Shown here one piece after another: positions 36,791 through 49,960 of a stretch of 64,000 bases of DNA. The notes beneath the pieces were generated by a model, which saw only the letters and a list, made by a program, of their open reading frames with translations, was not told the DNA's origin and made no database searches. Position 1 is the stretch's first letter. Each line of letters starts with the position of its first letter. The stretch comes from Chamaelirium japonicum (taxonomy: Eukaryota; Streptophyta; Magnoliopsida; Liliales; Melanthiaceae), in NCBI GenBank assembly GCA_947650365.1, contig OX393551.1, positions 95,516,697 to 95,580,696 of the forward strand, given 5' to 3'. Both the position numbers and the translations under genes were made by a program.

Positions 36791-37221
36791 ACTCCATAGA
36801 ACCAGTCAATCAAGTCGAGTCGAAGGGCTGATCAAACTTTAGTCTAGATTGTTGATTTGGATGTTGCTTGTTAGTGCCTTTGAATTCAAACTTTGAATAA
36901 GAAGAGAGAGGAGATTGACATAAGATATGATATTAGAGTTCAGCCAAAATCTACGTCTCCGTGCTATAAGGTGCAACCTAAATTCACTAACACTTTTCTC
37001 AAAGAAACATCGACAGGCCGAGTATCACTGATCTCTTTGAAAAGAAGATCGAAGGGTTAGAATGTGAAAGCACTAGGTTTTTTGAAAGTCTGATTCAGAA
37101 ATCAGAGATCCGATTTTTTCTAGTACACTCGTTGGGTCTGCTATTTATAGATTTTTCTTGAAGGGAAACCTGAGTAAAGGGAAGTTTTTGTAGCTGTCGC
37201 CTGAATCCCGACGGGGTTGAT

Positions 37222-37445
37222 GGGTCCCACCGTCATCTCGGTAGACCCCACAGGCAGGACTGGTGGGTCCCGTCGTCATCTCGGTGGACCCCATAGGCAG
37301 GGTCGGTGGGTCCTACCGTTACCTCGATAGACCCCATAGGCAGGGCTGGTGGGTCCCGCTATCATCCTTATGGATCCAACAGGTAGGGCTAGTGGGTCCC
37401 GTTGTCATCTTTGTGGACCCCACAGGCAGGGCTTATGGGTCCCAC
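37222..37445 (-). repeat. Minisatellite, right end of TIR element
   Basis: Inverted counterpart of 36643-36790. GGGTCCC-type motifs start at 37222, 37264, 37308, 37351, 37393 and 37437, again a 42-44 bp period. There are about six copies here against four on the left, so the ends have changed copy number independently. Confidence 0.88.
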
Positions 37446-37480
37446 TATTTGTAAGGCTTTCGGCCAAAATTTGCACCACA

Positions 37481-38700
37481 GCTAATGGACTGGAGCAAGA
37501 CTTCTTCATCTCTCTTTGTTTATCTCTTCATTCTCTTCTCTCTTCTGTCCTTAATTCTCTTTTTGTTTTCTTGTGACTGGTCGGTTGGGCTTGACATGTT
37601 CGTATTGATAACGTATTGTAAGATGGGAGAAAGTAAGAGCCGTCAAACATGCCCTACCCTAAAGGGGTAGTATATTATTTATAGGGTAAGCTTACATAGG
37701 GCCTAAGCAATCTATGGAAAACCCTAATCCATGGGTGAAGAGAGAAAAGAATGGAGAGATTTAATTATATTATTAAGAAGTGGAGTTTTGGAATTTAGAT
37801 TCCTTCTTACTTCATACCTATACCCGTGGCTAATGGATTGGAGAAGGACTTCTTTTCTCTTCTATCTTTGTTTATCTCTTCATTCTCTTCTCTCTTATTT
37901 TCTCTTCCCTATCTTTATTTCTCTTTTCATTTTCATATGACTGGTCGGCTGAGCTCCATATGTTCATGTTGATAACGTGTTATGACTGGTCGGCTGAGCT
38001 TCATATGACTGGTCGGCTGAGCTCCATATGGTGAATGGACTAGAGCTTGACTTCTTCTCTCTTCTCTTTTTGTTTATCTATTTGTTCTCTTCTCTCTTCT
38101 TACAACACGTTATCAGCACGAACATGTCGAACCCAACCGACCAGTCGCAAGAAAACAGAGAGAGAAACGAAGACAGAAGAGAGAGAAGAAAAGAGAAGAG
38201 AACGAAGAGAGAACAGAGAGATAAATGAAGAGAGAAGAAGCCCTGCTCTAGTCCATTGGCCACAGGTATAGGTATGAAGTAAGAAGGAATCTAAATTCCA
38301 AAACTCTACTTCTTAATATTTATACGACCCCTTTTTAGTAGGGCACGTTTAATGACTCTATTTCTTTCATCTCACAACACTTTATCAGCACGAACATATC
38401 AAGCCCACCAGACCACTCACAAGAAAACGAAGACAGAAGCATGACTTCTTTACTTCTCTTTTTATTTATCTTTCTGTTCTCTTCTTTCTTCTTCTCTCTC
38501 TTCTGTGGAGTTTTAGAATTTAGATTCTTTATTACTTTATACCTATACCCTTGGCCAATGGACTGGAGCATGACTTCTTTTCTCTTTTATCTTTGTTTAT
38601 CTCTCCGTTCTCTTCTTTCTTCTTTTCTCTCTTCTGTCTTCGTGCTGATAACGTATTTTGAGATGGGAGAAAGAGAGAGCCGTCAAACATGCCGCACCCT
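37481..38700. repeat. Array segment right of the TIR element
   Basis: Family units in both directions without a gene. A short local triplication of GACTGGTCGGCTGAGCT lies at about 37938-38025, giving three near-copies around CCATATG. A head-to-head pyrimidine/PBS/purine joint lies near 38085-38125. Confidence 0.75.
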
Positions 38701-41000
38701 AAAGGTGTCGTATAAATATTGAGAAGTAGAGTTTTGGAATTTAGATTACTTCTTACTCCACAGCTATACCCGTGGCCAATGCACTGTATCAGAACTTCTT
38801 CTCTCTTCTCTCTTCGTTTATCTCTTTATTCTCTTTTTACTTCTTCTCTCTCTTCTGTCTTTATTTCTCTCTCTGTTTTTTTATAATTGGTCAGCTGGGC
38901 TCGACATATTCATGCTGATAACGTGTTGTGAGAAGAGAGAAAAGAATAGAGAGATAAATAAAGAGATAAGAGAGAAGAAATCCTGCTCCATGTTATTTAA
39001 CTAATATATGTTCGTAAAGAAAACGGAGAGGGAAATGAAGACAGAAGAGAAAGAAGAAGTGAGAAGAGAACGGAGAGATAAACAAAAAGAGAGAAGAGCG
39101 AAGAAGTCCTACTCCAGTCCATTCGTTACAGATATAGGTGTGAATTAAGAAGGAATCTAAATTACTGACCTGCACTTCTCAAAATTTATATGACCCCTTT
39201 AGGGTGGGGCATGTTTGACAGCTCTTTCTTTCTCCCATCTCATAACACTTACCCTATAAATAATATAAGACCCTTTTAGGGTGGGGCACGTTAAACAGCT
39301 CTCTCTTTCTCCCATCTCACAAAACATTATCAGCACGAACATGTCGAGCCCAGCCGACCAGTAATAAGAAAACTGAGAGAGAAATGAAGACAAAAGAGAG
39401 AGAAGGAAAGAGAAGAGAATGGAGAGATAAACAAAAATAGAAGAGAGAAGAAGTCATGCTCTAGTCCATTGGCCATGGGTATAGGTGTGAAGTAAGAAAG
39501 AATATAAATTCCAAAACTCCACTTCTGTCTTTGTTTCTCTCTCCATTTTCTTGCGATTGGTCGGCTGTGCTCGACATGTTCTTACTGATAATGTGTTGTG
39601 AAATGGGAGAAAGAGAGAGACGTCAAATGTGCCCCACCCTAAAGGGGACGTATAAATATTGAGAAGTGGAGTTTTGAAATTTAGATTCCTTCTTACTTCA
39701 CACCTATACCCATGGCCAATGGATCGGAGCAGAACTTCTTTTCTCTTCTCTCGTTGTTTATCTCTTCGTTCTCTTCTCCTTTCGTTTATTTCTTCGTTCT
39801 CTTCGCTCTTCTTCTATCTTCCCTCTTCGTTTATCTCTTCGTTCTCTTCTCTTTTATTCTCTCTCTTCTATCTTTATTTCTCTCTCTGTTTTCTTATTAC
39901 TGGTCGGCTGGGCTCGATATGTTCGTGCTGATAACATATTTTGAGATGGGAGAAATAGAGAGCCATCAAACATGCCCCACACTAAAAAATGTTATATATT
40001 ATTTATAGCGTAAACTAACTTAGGGCCTAAATAATCTATGGGAAAGAGAAACGAAGACAGAAGGGAGAAGAAAATAGAAGAAAACAGAGAGAGAAACGTA
40101 AATAGAAGATAAAGAAGAAGAGAGAAGAGAACGGAGAGATAAATGAAGAAAGAAGAAGTCATGCTCCAATCAATTCTCCATGGGTATAGGTGTGAAGTTA
40201 GAAGGAATATAAATTCCAAAACTCCTCTTCTCAATAGTATCATCTTAACATTATTTTGATTATCATAGTAATGTTACTATAATCATTTATTTAATTTTTA
40301 AATAATTTATTAATTTAAATAGTTTATTAATTAAGTATTTAGTAAAATAATTAATTAATTAAATTATTTAATTATCTAGTTATTTAATTATTTTTTTAAT
40401 ATAATAATAAAAAGTAAACTAATTAAATAAATATTGAGAAAGAAGAGAAGAAGTCGTGCTCCAGTCCATTCGTCACGGGTATAGGTATGAAGTAAGAAGG
40501 AATCTAAATTTCGAAACTCCACGGAAGAGAAAGAATAAGAGAGAATAGAACAGAGAGATAAATAAAAAGAGAAGAAGTCCTGCTCCAGTCTATTGGCCAC
40601 GGGTATATGTGTGAAGTAAGAAGGAATCTAAATTCCAAAAACTCCACTTCACAATAGTTCATTTTATTTAAATAATTCAATATCTATTTATACTATAATA
40701 ATTATATTTAATTAATTATTTTACTAAAAACTTAATTATTAAATTATTTAAATTAATAAATTATATAATAATTAAATAAATAATTAATTTAATTAAAATA
40801 TTTATAATAACATTACTATGATAATCATAATAATGTTGAGATAATACTATTGCGAAGTGGTGTTTTAAAATTTAGATTCCTTCTTACTTCACACCTATAC
40901 TCGTGGCCAATGGACTATAACAGGACTTCTTCTATTTTCTCACTTCGTTTATTTCTTCATTCTCTTCTTTCTTCTTTTCTCTCTTTTGTCTTCATTTCTC
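38700..41000 (+). repeat. Direct duplication block A, copy 1
   Basis: Copies 49960-52200 in the same direction with an offset of 11.20-11.24 kb. Landmarks: CACAGCTATACCC (38759 and about 50003), TGTTATTTAACTAATATATG (38991 and 50235), a double TATA block ACTTACCCTATAAATAATAT with its partner at 39247/50489, TCAATAGTAT (40231 and 51427) and TGCGAAGTG (40851 and 52061). It includes two AT-rich patches, at 40262-40435 and 40660-40815. There is no gene. Confidence 0.8.
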
Positions 41001-42420
41001 TCTCCGTTTTCTTGTAACAGGTCGGTTGGCCTTGGCATGTTCGTGCTGATAACGTGTTGTGAGAAGGGAGAAAGTAAGAGCCGTCAAATGTGCCCTACCC
41101 TAAAAGGGTCGTATATTATTTATAGGATTAGCTTATTTGGGGCCTAAGTAATATATAGGAAACCCAAATCCATGAAAGAATAGAGAAGAGAATAAAGAGA
41201 TTTAATTATATTATTGAGAAGTGGAGTTTTGGAATTTAGATTCTTTCTTACTTCATACGTATATCCGTGGCCAATGGACTAGAGCAGGATTTCTTCTCTT
41301 TTCTAACTTCGTTTATTTCTCCATTCTCTTTCCTCTTCTTTTCTCTTCTCTGTCTTCATCTCTCTCTCTGTTTTCTTGTGATTGGTTGGCTGGGCTCGAT
41401 ATATTCGTACTGATAATATGTTATGGGATGGAAGAAAGAGAGAGCCGTCAAATATGCCCCACCCTAAAAGGGTCATATATTATTTATAGGTTAAGCTTAC
41501 TTAGGGCCTAAGCAATTTATGGAAAACCTTAATCCATAGGAGAAGAGAGAACAGAATGGGGAGATTTAATTATATTATTAAGAAGTGGGGTTTTGGAATT
41601 TAGATTCCTTCTTACTTCACACCTATACCCCTGGCAAATGGACTGGGGCAGGACTTCTTCTCTCTTCTTTCTTTGTTTATTTCCCTGTTATCTTCTCTCT
41701 TCTCATAATATATTATCAGTATGAACATGTCCAGCCCAGCCGACCAGTCACAAGAAAACGAAGAGAGAAATGAACACAAAACAGGTAGAAGAAGAGAAAA
41801 AAGAACTGAGAGATAAATAAAAAGAGAAGAGAGAAGAATCCTTGCTCCAGTGCATTGGCCATGGGTATAGGTGTAAAGTAAGAAGGAATCTAAATTTCAA
41901 AACTCTACTTCTCAATATTTATATGACCCCTTTATGGTGGGGCACGTTTGATATCTCTCTCTTTCTTCCATCTTATAACACGTTATCGTCACGAACATGT
42001 CAAGCCCAGCCGACCAGTCACAAGAAAACAAAGAGAGAAAGGAAGACAGAAGTGGAGTTTTGGATTTTAGATTCTTTCTTACTTCACACATATACTCGTG
42101 GTCAATGGACTAGAGCAGGACTTCTTCTCTCTTTACTTTTTATTTCTCTCTCCGTTCTTATCTCTCTTCTTCTCTCTCTTCTGTGGAGTTTTGGAATTTA
42201 GATTCCTTCTTACTGCAGTCTTATACCCTTGGCCAATGGACTAGAGCAGGACTTTTGCTATATTCTATCTTCGTTTAACTCTCTGTTATCTTCTCTCTTC
42301 TTCTCTTTCTTCTGTCTTCGTTTCTCTCTCTATTTTCTTGTGACTGGTCGACTGGGCTTGACATGTTCGTGCTGATAATGTGATGTGAGATGGAAGAAAG
42401 AGAGAGCTATCAAACATGCC
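41000..42420. repeat. Array segment between blocks A and B
   Basis: Family units only. Minus-strand TATA modules lie near 41120 and 41480, and an inversion joint of the CAGAAGTGGAG type is at about 42048. No gene is visible. Confidence 0.7.
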
Positions 42421-45400
42421 CCACCCTAAAGGGGTAGTATAAATATTAAGAAGTAGAGTTTTGGAATTTAGATTCCTTCTTACTTCACTGCTATACCTGT
42501 GGCCAATGGCCTGGAGTAGGACTTCTTCTCTCTTTGTTTATCTCTTTGTTCTCTTTCTTCTTCTTCTTTCTCTTTTGTCTTTATTTTTCTCTCTGTTTTT
42601 TTATGACTGGTCTGCTGGGCTCGACATGTTCGTGCTGATAACGTGTTGTAAGAAGAGTGAAGAGAGAAGAGAACGGAGAGATAAACGAATTATTTAATGG
42701 CTGGGCTTGATATATTCGTGCTGATAACGTGTTGTAAGATAGGAGAAAGAGAGAGCTGTTAAATTTGCCCCACCCATTATATTTTTTATAGGGTAAGCTT
42801 ACTTAGGGCCTAAGCAATCTATGGAAATCCCTATTCCAAGGGAGAGATCCTATGGTGGATAATGAACTAGAGTAGGACTTCTTCTCTCATCATTTATCTC
42901 TATGTTCTCTTCTTTCTTCTTCTCAATCTTCTGTAGAGTTTTGGAATTTAAATTCCTTCTTACTTCACACCTATACCCATGGCCAATGGACTGGAGAAGA
43001 AATTTTTTTCTCTTTTTCATTTATTTATCTCTCTATTCTCTTCTCTCTTCTCTCTTCTTCTCTTTCTTCTGTCTTTGTTTCTCTCTCTCTTTTATCTTCG
43101 TTTCTCTCTTCGTTTTCTTATGACTGGTCGGATAGGCTTGACATCTTCATGCTGATAATGTGTTGTGAGAAGAGAGAAGAAGAGATAAGAGAACGGAGAG
43201 ATAAACAAAGAGAGAATAGAGAAGAAGTCCTGCTCTAATCCATTCCCTAATGATATAGGTGTGAAGTAAGAAGGAATATAAATTCCAAAACTCTACTTCT
43301 CAATAATATAACTATAATTTCTTCGTTCTCTTCTCTCTTCTCCCATGGATTAGGGTTTTCCATAGATTGCTTAGGCCCTAAGTAAGCTTACACCATAAAT
43401 AATATATGACCCCTTTATGATAGGGCATGTTTGATGGCTCCAATTTTTTTCGATCTTACAACACGTTATCGAATTCTTTCTTACATCTCACCTATACCCG
43501 TGGCCAATGGAATAGAGCAGGACTTCTTCTCTCTTCTCTCTTCGTTTATCTTTTTGGTCTCTTCTTTCTTCTTCTATCTCTTCTGTCATTATTTATCTCT
43601 CCGTTTTCTTGTGACTGGTCGGTTGGGCTTGAAATATTCGTGCTGATAACGTGTTGTGAGATGGGAGAAAGAAAGAGCCGTCAAATGTGCCCCACTTTAA
43701 AGGGGTCATTTAAAGTGAAGTTTTGGATTTTAGATTCCTTCTTACTTCACACCTATACCTGTGGCCAATGCACTGATGAGGTCTTCTTCTCTCTTCTCTC
43801 TTTAGTTATCTCTCCATTCTTTTTTCTCTTCTTTTCCCTTTTCTGTATTTGTTTCTCTTTATTTTTTTGCGACTGGTCGGTTGGGATCGACGTGTTTATG
43901 CTGAAAACGTATTGTGAGAAGAGAGAAGAAGAGAGAAGAGAATAGAGAGATAAATTAAAAGAGAAGAAGTCTTGCTCATGTCCATTTACCATGGGTATAG
44001 GTTTGAAGTAAGAAGGAACCAAAATTCCAAAACTCTATTTCTCAATAATATAATTAAATCTCTCTGTTATCTTCTTGATCTCTCATATGGATTAGTGTTT
44101 CCTTTAGATTGCTTAGGCCCTAAGTAAGCTAACCTTATAAATAAATTATGACCCCCTTAGGGTGGGGAAAGTTTGACGGTTATCTCTTTCTCCCATCTCA
44201 CAACACATTATCAGCACGAACATGTCGAGTCCAACCGACCAGTCACAAAAAAACGGAGAGAGAAATAAAGACAGAAGTGGAGTTTTAAAATTTAGATTCC
44301 TTCTAACTTTACACCTATACCCGTGGCCAATGGACTGGAGCAGGACTTCTTCTCTCTTCATTTATTTCTCTATTCTCTTCTATCTTCACTCATAGATTAG
44401 GGTTTCTCATAGATTGCTTAGACCCTAAGTAAGCTTACTCTATAAATAATATACGACTCCTTTAAGTTGGGGCATGTTTGACGGCTTTCTCTTTTTCCTA
44501 TCTCAAAACACGTTATCAGTAGGAAAATATTGAGCCCATCCGACCAGTCGTATAAAAACGGAAAGAGAAACGAAGACAGAAGTGAAGTTTTGGAATTTAG
44601 ATTCCTTTTTACTTCACACATATACCCATGGCCAATGGACTGGAGTAGGACTTTTTCTCTTTTCTCTCTTTATTTATCTCTCTATTCTTTTCTCTCTTCT
44701 TCTCTCTCTTCTGTGGAGTTTTGGAATTTAGATTCCTTCTTACTTCATATCTATACTTGTGGCCAATGGACTAGAGCAGGACTTCTTTTCTCTTCTCTTT
44801 GTTTATCTATTTGTTCTTTTCTATTTTCTTCTCTCTCCGTTTTCTTATAATTGGTCGGTTGGGCTCGATATGTTCGTACTGATAACGTATTATAAGATAG
44901 AAGAAAGTAAGCACCGTCAAACGTGCCCTACCCTAAAGGGGTCATTTATTATTTATATGGTAAGCTTACTTAGGGCCTAAGGAATCTATAGGAAACCCTA
45001 ATCCATAGGAGAAGAGAGAAAAGAATGGAGAGATTTATTTATATTATTGAGAACTGGAGTTTTGGAATTTAGATTCCTTCTTACTTCACACCTATACCCG
45101 TGGCCAATGGACTGAAGCGGGTCTTCTTCTATCTTCTATCTTCGTTTATATCTCCGTTCTCTTCTCTCTTCTTCTCTCTCCTTTGTTTTCGTTTCTTTCT
45201 CCGTTTTCTTACGACTGGTCGGCTGGGCTCGACTTGTTCATACTGATAATGTACTATAAGATAGGAGAAAGAGAGAGCCGTCAAACGTGCCCCACCCTAA
45301 AGGGGTCATATATTATTTATAGGGTAAGCTTACTTAGGGCCTAAGCAATCTATGGAAACCTTAATCCATGAGAGAAGAGAGAGGAGAACGGGGAGATTTA

Positions 45401-46200
45401 ATTATATTATTGAGAAGTGGAGTTTTGGAACTTAGATTTCTTCTTACTTTATACCTATAGTCGTGACGAATGGACTGGAGCAGGTCTTCTTCTTTATTCT
45501 CTCTTCGTTTATATCTCCATTCTCTTCTTTCTTCTTTTCTCTTCTCACAACACATTATCAGCACGAACGTGTCGAGCCCAGCCGACCAATCGCAAGAAAA
45601 CGGAGAGAGAAACAAAGATAGAAGACAGAATAAAAGAGAAGAGAATGGAGAGATAAATAAAAGGAGAAGAACCCCTTCTCCAGTCCATTGGCCACGGTTA
45701 TAGGTGTGAAGTAAGAAGGAATCTAAATTCTAAAACTCTACTTCTTAATATTCATATGACCCCTTTATGGTGGGGCACGTTTGACGGGTCTCCCTTTGTC
45801 CTATCTCACAACACGTTATTAGCACGAACATGTCGAGCCCAACTGACCAGTCGCAAGAAAACGGAGAGAGAAAGAAAGACAGAAGTGGAGTTTTTGATTT
45901 TAGATTTCTTCTACTTCACACCTATACCCGAGCTAATGGACTAGAGCAGGTCTTCTTCTCTATTCTCTCTTTATTTATCTCTCTGTTTTCTTTTCTTTTC
46001 TTCTCTCTCTTCTATGGTGTTTTGGACTGGAGCAGGACTTCTTCTCCCTTCTATCTTCGTTTATCTCTCTGTTCTCTTCTCTCTTTTGTCTTTGTTTCTC
46101 TCTCTATTTTCTTATGACTAGCCGGCTGGGATCGATATGTTCATGCCGATAACGTGTTGTGAGATAAGAGAGAGCAAGAGCCGTCAAATATGCCCCACCC
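42420..46200 (+). repeat. Tandem duplication block B, copy 1
   Basis: Repeated directly next door at 46200-49960 with an offset of 3.68-3.73 kb. Landmarks: GGAGAGATCC (42841 and 46524), a joint where CGTTATC runs into GATTCTTTCTTAC (43464 and 47148), TCTCATATGGATTA (44081 and 47797) and TTTTGGACT (46020 and 49753). These are odd joints not found in ordinary units, so the whole block was duplicated. A unit of about 3.7 kb built from many smaller units is a higher-order repeat. Confidence 0.82.
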
Positions 46201-49200
46201 TAAAGGGGTCGTATAAATATTGAGTAGTGGAGTTTTGAAATTTTGATTCCTTCTTACTTCACAGCTATACTTTCTTTGTTTTCTTGTGACTGGTCGACTG
46301 GGCTTGACATGTTCATGCTAATAACGTGTTATGAGAAGAGAGAAGAGAGAAGAGAAGGGAGAGATAAATGAATTATTTAATGGTCAGGCTCGATATGTTT
46401 ATACTGATAACGTGTTGTAAGATGGGAGAAAGGGAGAGCCGTCAAATATGCCCTACCCTTTATATTATTTATAGGGTAAGCTTACTTAGGGCCTCAACAA
46501 TCTATGGGAAACCCTATTCCAAGGGAGAGATCCGATGGTGGATAATGAACTAGAGTAAGACTTCTTCTCTCTTTATTTATCTCATTGTTTCTTCTTTCTT
46601 CTTCACAATCTTCTATAGAGTTTTGGAATTTAGATTCCTTCCTACTTCACACCTATACCCGTGGGCAATAGACTAGAGCAGGACTTCTTCTCTCTTCTCT
46701 CTTCGTTTATCTCTCAATTCTTTTCCCTCTTCTTCTTTCTCTTCTATCTTTATTTCTCTCTTACTTCTATCTTCAGTTTTTCTTTGTTTTTTTATGACTG
46801 GTCGGCTGGGCTCGACATATTCGTGCTGATAACGTGTTGTGAGAAGAGAGAAGAAGAGAGAAGAGAACAGAGAGATAAACGAAGAGAGAAGAGAGAAGAA
46901 GTCCTGCTCTAATCCATTTGCCATGGGTATAGGTATGAAGTAAGAAGGAATCTAAATTCCAAAACTCCACTTATTAATAATATAATTATAATCTCTCCAT
47001 GCTCTTCTCTCTTCTTCCATGTATTAGGGTTTTCTATAGATTGCTTAGGCCCTAAGTAAGCTTACACCATAAATAATATACGACCCATTTTGGATGGGGC
47101 ACGTTTGACGGCTCTCTCTTTCTCCCATCTTATAACACGTTATCAGATTCTTTCTTACTTCACACCTATACCGTGGCCAATGGAATAGAGCTGGACTTCT
47201 TCTCTTTTCTCCCTTTGTTTATCTCTCTGGTCTCTTCTTTCTTTTTCTATCTCTTCTGTCTTTGTTTATCTCTCCGTTTTCTTGTGACTGGTTGGTTAAG
47301 CTCGAAATATTCATGCTGGTAATGTATTGTGAGATGAGACAAAGATAGAGCCGTCAAACGTGCCCTACCTTAAAGGGGTCGTATAAATATTGAGAAGTGG
47401 AGTTTTGGATTTTAGATTCATTCTTACATCACACCTATACCCATGGCCAATACACTGGCTATACCCGTGGCCAATACACTGAAGCAAGTCTTCTTCTCTC
47501 TTCTCTCTTCATTTATCTTTCTGTTCTTTTCTCTCTTCTTCTCTCTCTTTAATCTTCGTTTATCTCTTCAATTTTTTACGACTGGTCGGTTAGGGTCGAT
47601 ATGTTCATCCTGATAACGTGTTGTGAGAAAAGAGAAGAAGAGAGAAGAAAACAGAAAGATAAACGAAGAGATAAGAGAGAAGAAGTCATGCTTATGTCTA
47701 TTTACCACGGATATAGGTACGAAGTAAGAAGGAACCTAAATTCCAAAATTTTATTTCTCAATAATATAATTAAATCTCTCCATTCTTTTCTTTATCTCTC
47801 ATATGGATTAAGGTTTCCAATAGATTGCTTAGGCCCTAAGTAATCTTACCTTATAAATAATATACGACCCCCTTAGGATGGGGAACATTTGACTTTCTCT
47901 TTCTCCCATCTTACAAGACATTATCAGCACGAACATGTCAAGCCCAGCCGACCAGTCACAAAAAAACAGAGAGAAAATGAAGACATAAGTGGAGTTTTGG
48001 AATTTAGATTCTTTCTAACTTTACACCTATACTCGTGGCCAATTGATTAGAGCAGGACTTCTTCTTTCTTCTATTTTCTTTTATTTCTCTGTTCTTTTCT
48101 ATCTTCTCCCATGGATTTGGGTTTCTCATAGATTGCTTAGGCCCTAAGTAAGCTTACCCTATAAATAATATATGACCCCTTTAAGGTAGGGCATGTTTGA
48201 CACTTTCTCTTTCTCCCATCTTATAACACGTTATCAGCACGAACATGTCGAGCCTATCTGACCAGTCGTAAGAAAATGGAGAGAGAAACGAAGACAGAAG
48301 TGGAGTTTTTAAATTTATATTCCTTCTTACTTCACACCTATACCCGTGGCCAATGAACTGGAGCAGGACTTCTTCTCTATTCTCTCTTTATTTATCTCTC
48401 TATTCTCTTCTCTCTCTTCTGTGGAATTTTGGAATTGAGATTCCTTCTTACTTCACACCTATACTTGTGGCCAATGGACTGGAGCAGGATTTCTTATCTC
48501 TTCTCTCTTTGTTTATCTCTTCGTTCTCTTCTCTTTTCTTCTCTCTTTTTTGTTTTCATTTCTCTCTCTGTTTTCTTGTAATTGGTCGGTTGGGCTCGAC
48601 ATGTTCGTGCTGATAATGTATTATGAGATAGGAGAAAGTGAGCGCCCTCAAATATGCCCCACCCTAAAGGGGTCGTATATTATTTATAAGGTACGCTTGC
48701 TTAGGGCCTAAGTAATCTATGGGAAACCCTAATCTATGGGAGAAGAGAGAAGAAAATAGAAAGATTTAATTACTTTATTGAGAAGTGGAGTTTTGGAATT
48801 TTGATTCCTTCTTATTTCACACCTATACCCGTGGTCAATGGACTTGAGCAGGACTTCTTCTCTCTTCTATCTTCGTTTATATCTCCGTTCTCTTCTCTCT
48901 TATTCTCTCCTCTGTCTTTGTTTCTCTCTCCGTTTTCTTACGACTGATCGGCTGGGCTCGATATATTCGTGCTGATAACGTGTTATGAGATAGGAGAAAG
49001 AGAGAGCCATCAAATAAGCCCCACCCTAAAGGGGTCGTATATTATTTATAAGGTAAGCTTACTTAGGGCCTAAGCAATCTATGGGAAATCCTAATCCATG
49101 GGAGAAGAAAGAAGAGAACGTGGAGATTTAATTATAATATTGAGATATGGAGTTTTGGAATTTAGATTCCTTCTTACTTCGTACCTATACCCATGACGAA

Positions 49201-49960
49201 TGGACTAGAGCATGACTTCTTCTCTATTCTCTCTTCGTTTATCTCTCCGTTCTCTTCTCTCTTCTTATCTCTTCTCACAACACATTATCAGCATGAACAT
49301 ATCGAGCCCAGCCGACCAGTCGCAAGAAAACAGAGAAAGAAACAAAGACAGAAGAGAGAAGAAGAGGGAGAAGAAAAGAGAAGAGAATGGAGAGGTAAAT
49401 AAAGAGAGAAGAGAGAAGAAGCCCTACTCCAGTCCATTGGCTACGAGTATAGGTGTGAAGTAAGTAGGAATCTAAATTCTAAAACTCCACTTCTTAATAT
49501 TTATACGACTCCTTTATGGTGAGGCACATTTGACGGGTCTCTCTTTGTCCTATCTCACAACAGATTATCAGCACGAACATGTCGAGCCCATCTGACCAGT
49601 CCCAAGAAAACGGAGAGAGAAATGAAGACAGAAGTAGAGTTTTTGAATTTAGATTTCACACCTATACCTGTGGCCAATGGACTGGTGTAGGATTTCTTCT
49701 CTCTTTATTTATCTCTCTGTTCTCTTTTCTTTTTTTTTTCTCTTCTATGCAGTTTTGGACTAGAGCAGGAATTCTTCTCACTTCTATCTTTATTTATTTC
49801 TTTGTTCTCTTCTTTCTTCTTCTCTATTCTGTCTTTGTTTCTCTCTTCGTTTTCTTGTGACTGGTCGGTTGGGATCGATATGTTCGTGCTGATAACGTGT
49901 TGTGAGATGGGAGAGAGAGAAAGCCATCAAATATGCCTTACCCTAAAAGGGTCGTATAAA
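46200..49960 (+). repeat. Tandem duplication block B, copy 2
   Basis: Second copy of 42420-46200, in the same order and direction. The two differ at about one base in ten by eye and by small length changes, so the duplication is not recent. No gene is visible. Confidence 0.82.
48605..48732 (-). promoter_or_regulatory. Minus-strand telo-box/TATA/PBS-like module
   Basis: On the plus strand the order is TCGTGCTGATAATG (48605-48618, PBS-like motif reversed), TATTTATA (48681-48688, TATA reversed) and AAACCCTAA (48724-48732, telo-box reversed). It is the same module pointing left, a clean example of minus-strand units. Confidence 0.5.

Larger units (their letters stand above)
36605..37480. mobile_element. 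TIR element with minisatellite ends
   Basis: An 876-bp insertion with TGTGGCTGTAAATTTTGGCC at the left and GGCCAAAATTTGCACCACA at the right. These are inverted repeats, and the match continues through GAAGCCTTACAAATAG and GGGACCCA. Inside each end are tandem copies of a 42-44 bp unit, in opposite directions. Flanks GCCAA and GCTAA may be a 5-bp target duplication with one mismatch, but because the array itself varies C/T here this is weak. The middle (36790-37220) is unique and has no gene. It could be a non-autonomous foldback- or Mutator-like DNA element; I see no transposase. The 5-bp duplication does not fit hAT (8) or Mutator (9), so class is unsure. Confidence 0.8.

Noticed and set aside
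37141-37150. TATA box (CTATAAATAG on minus strand) in the TIR element
   Set aside because: A reasonable match, but no gene or other promoter part follows it, so it is not listed as a feature.
36605-37480. LTR retrotransposon or CACTA element
   Set aside because: Ends are inverted over more than 40 bp with opposing tandem repeats, unlike direct LTRs. Ends do not start CACTA and no 3-bp duplication is clear.
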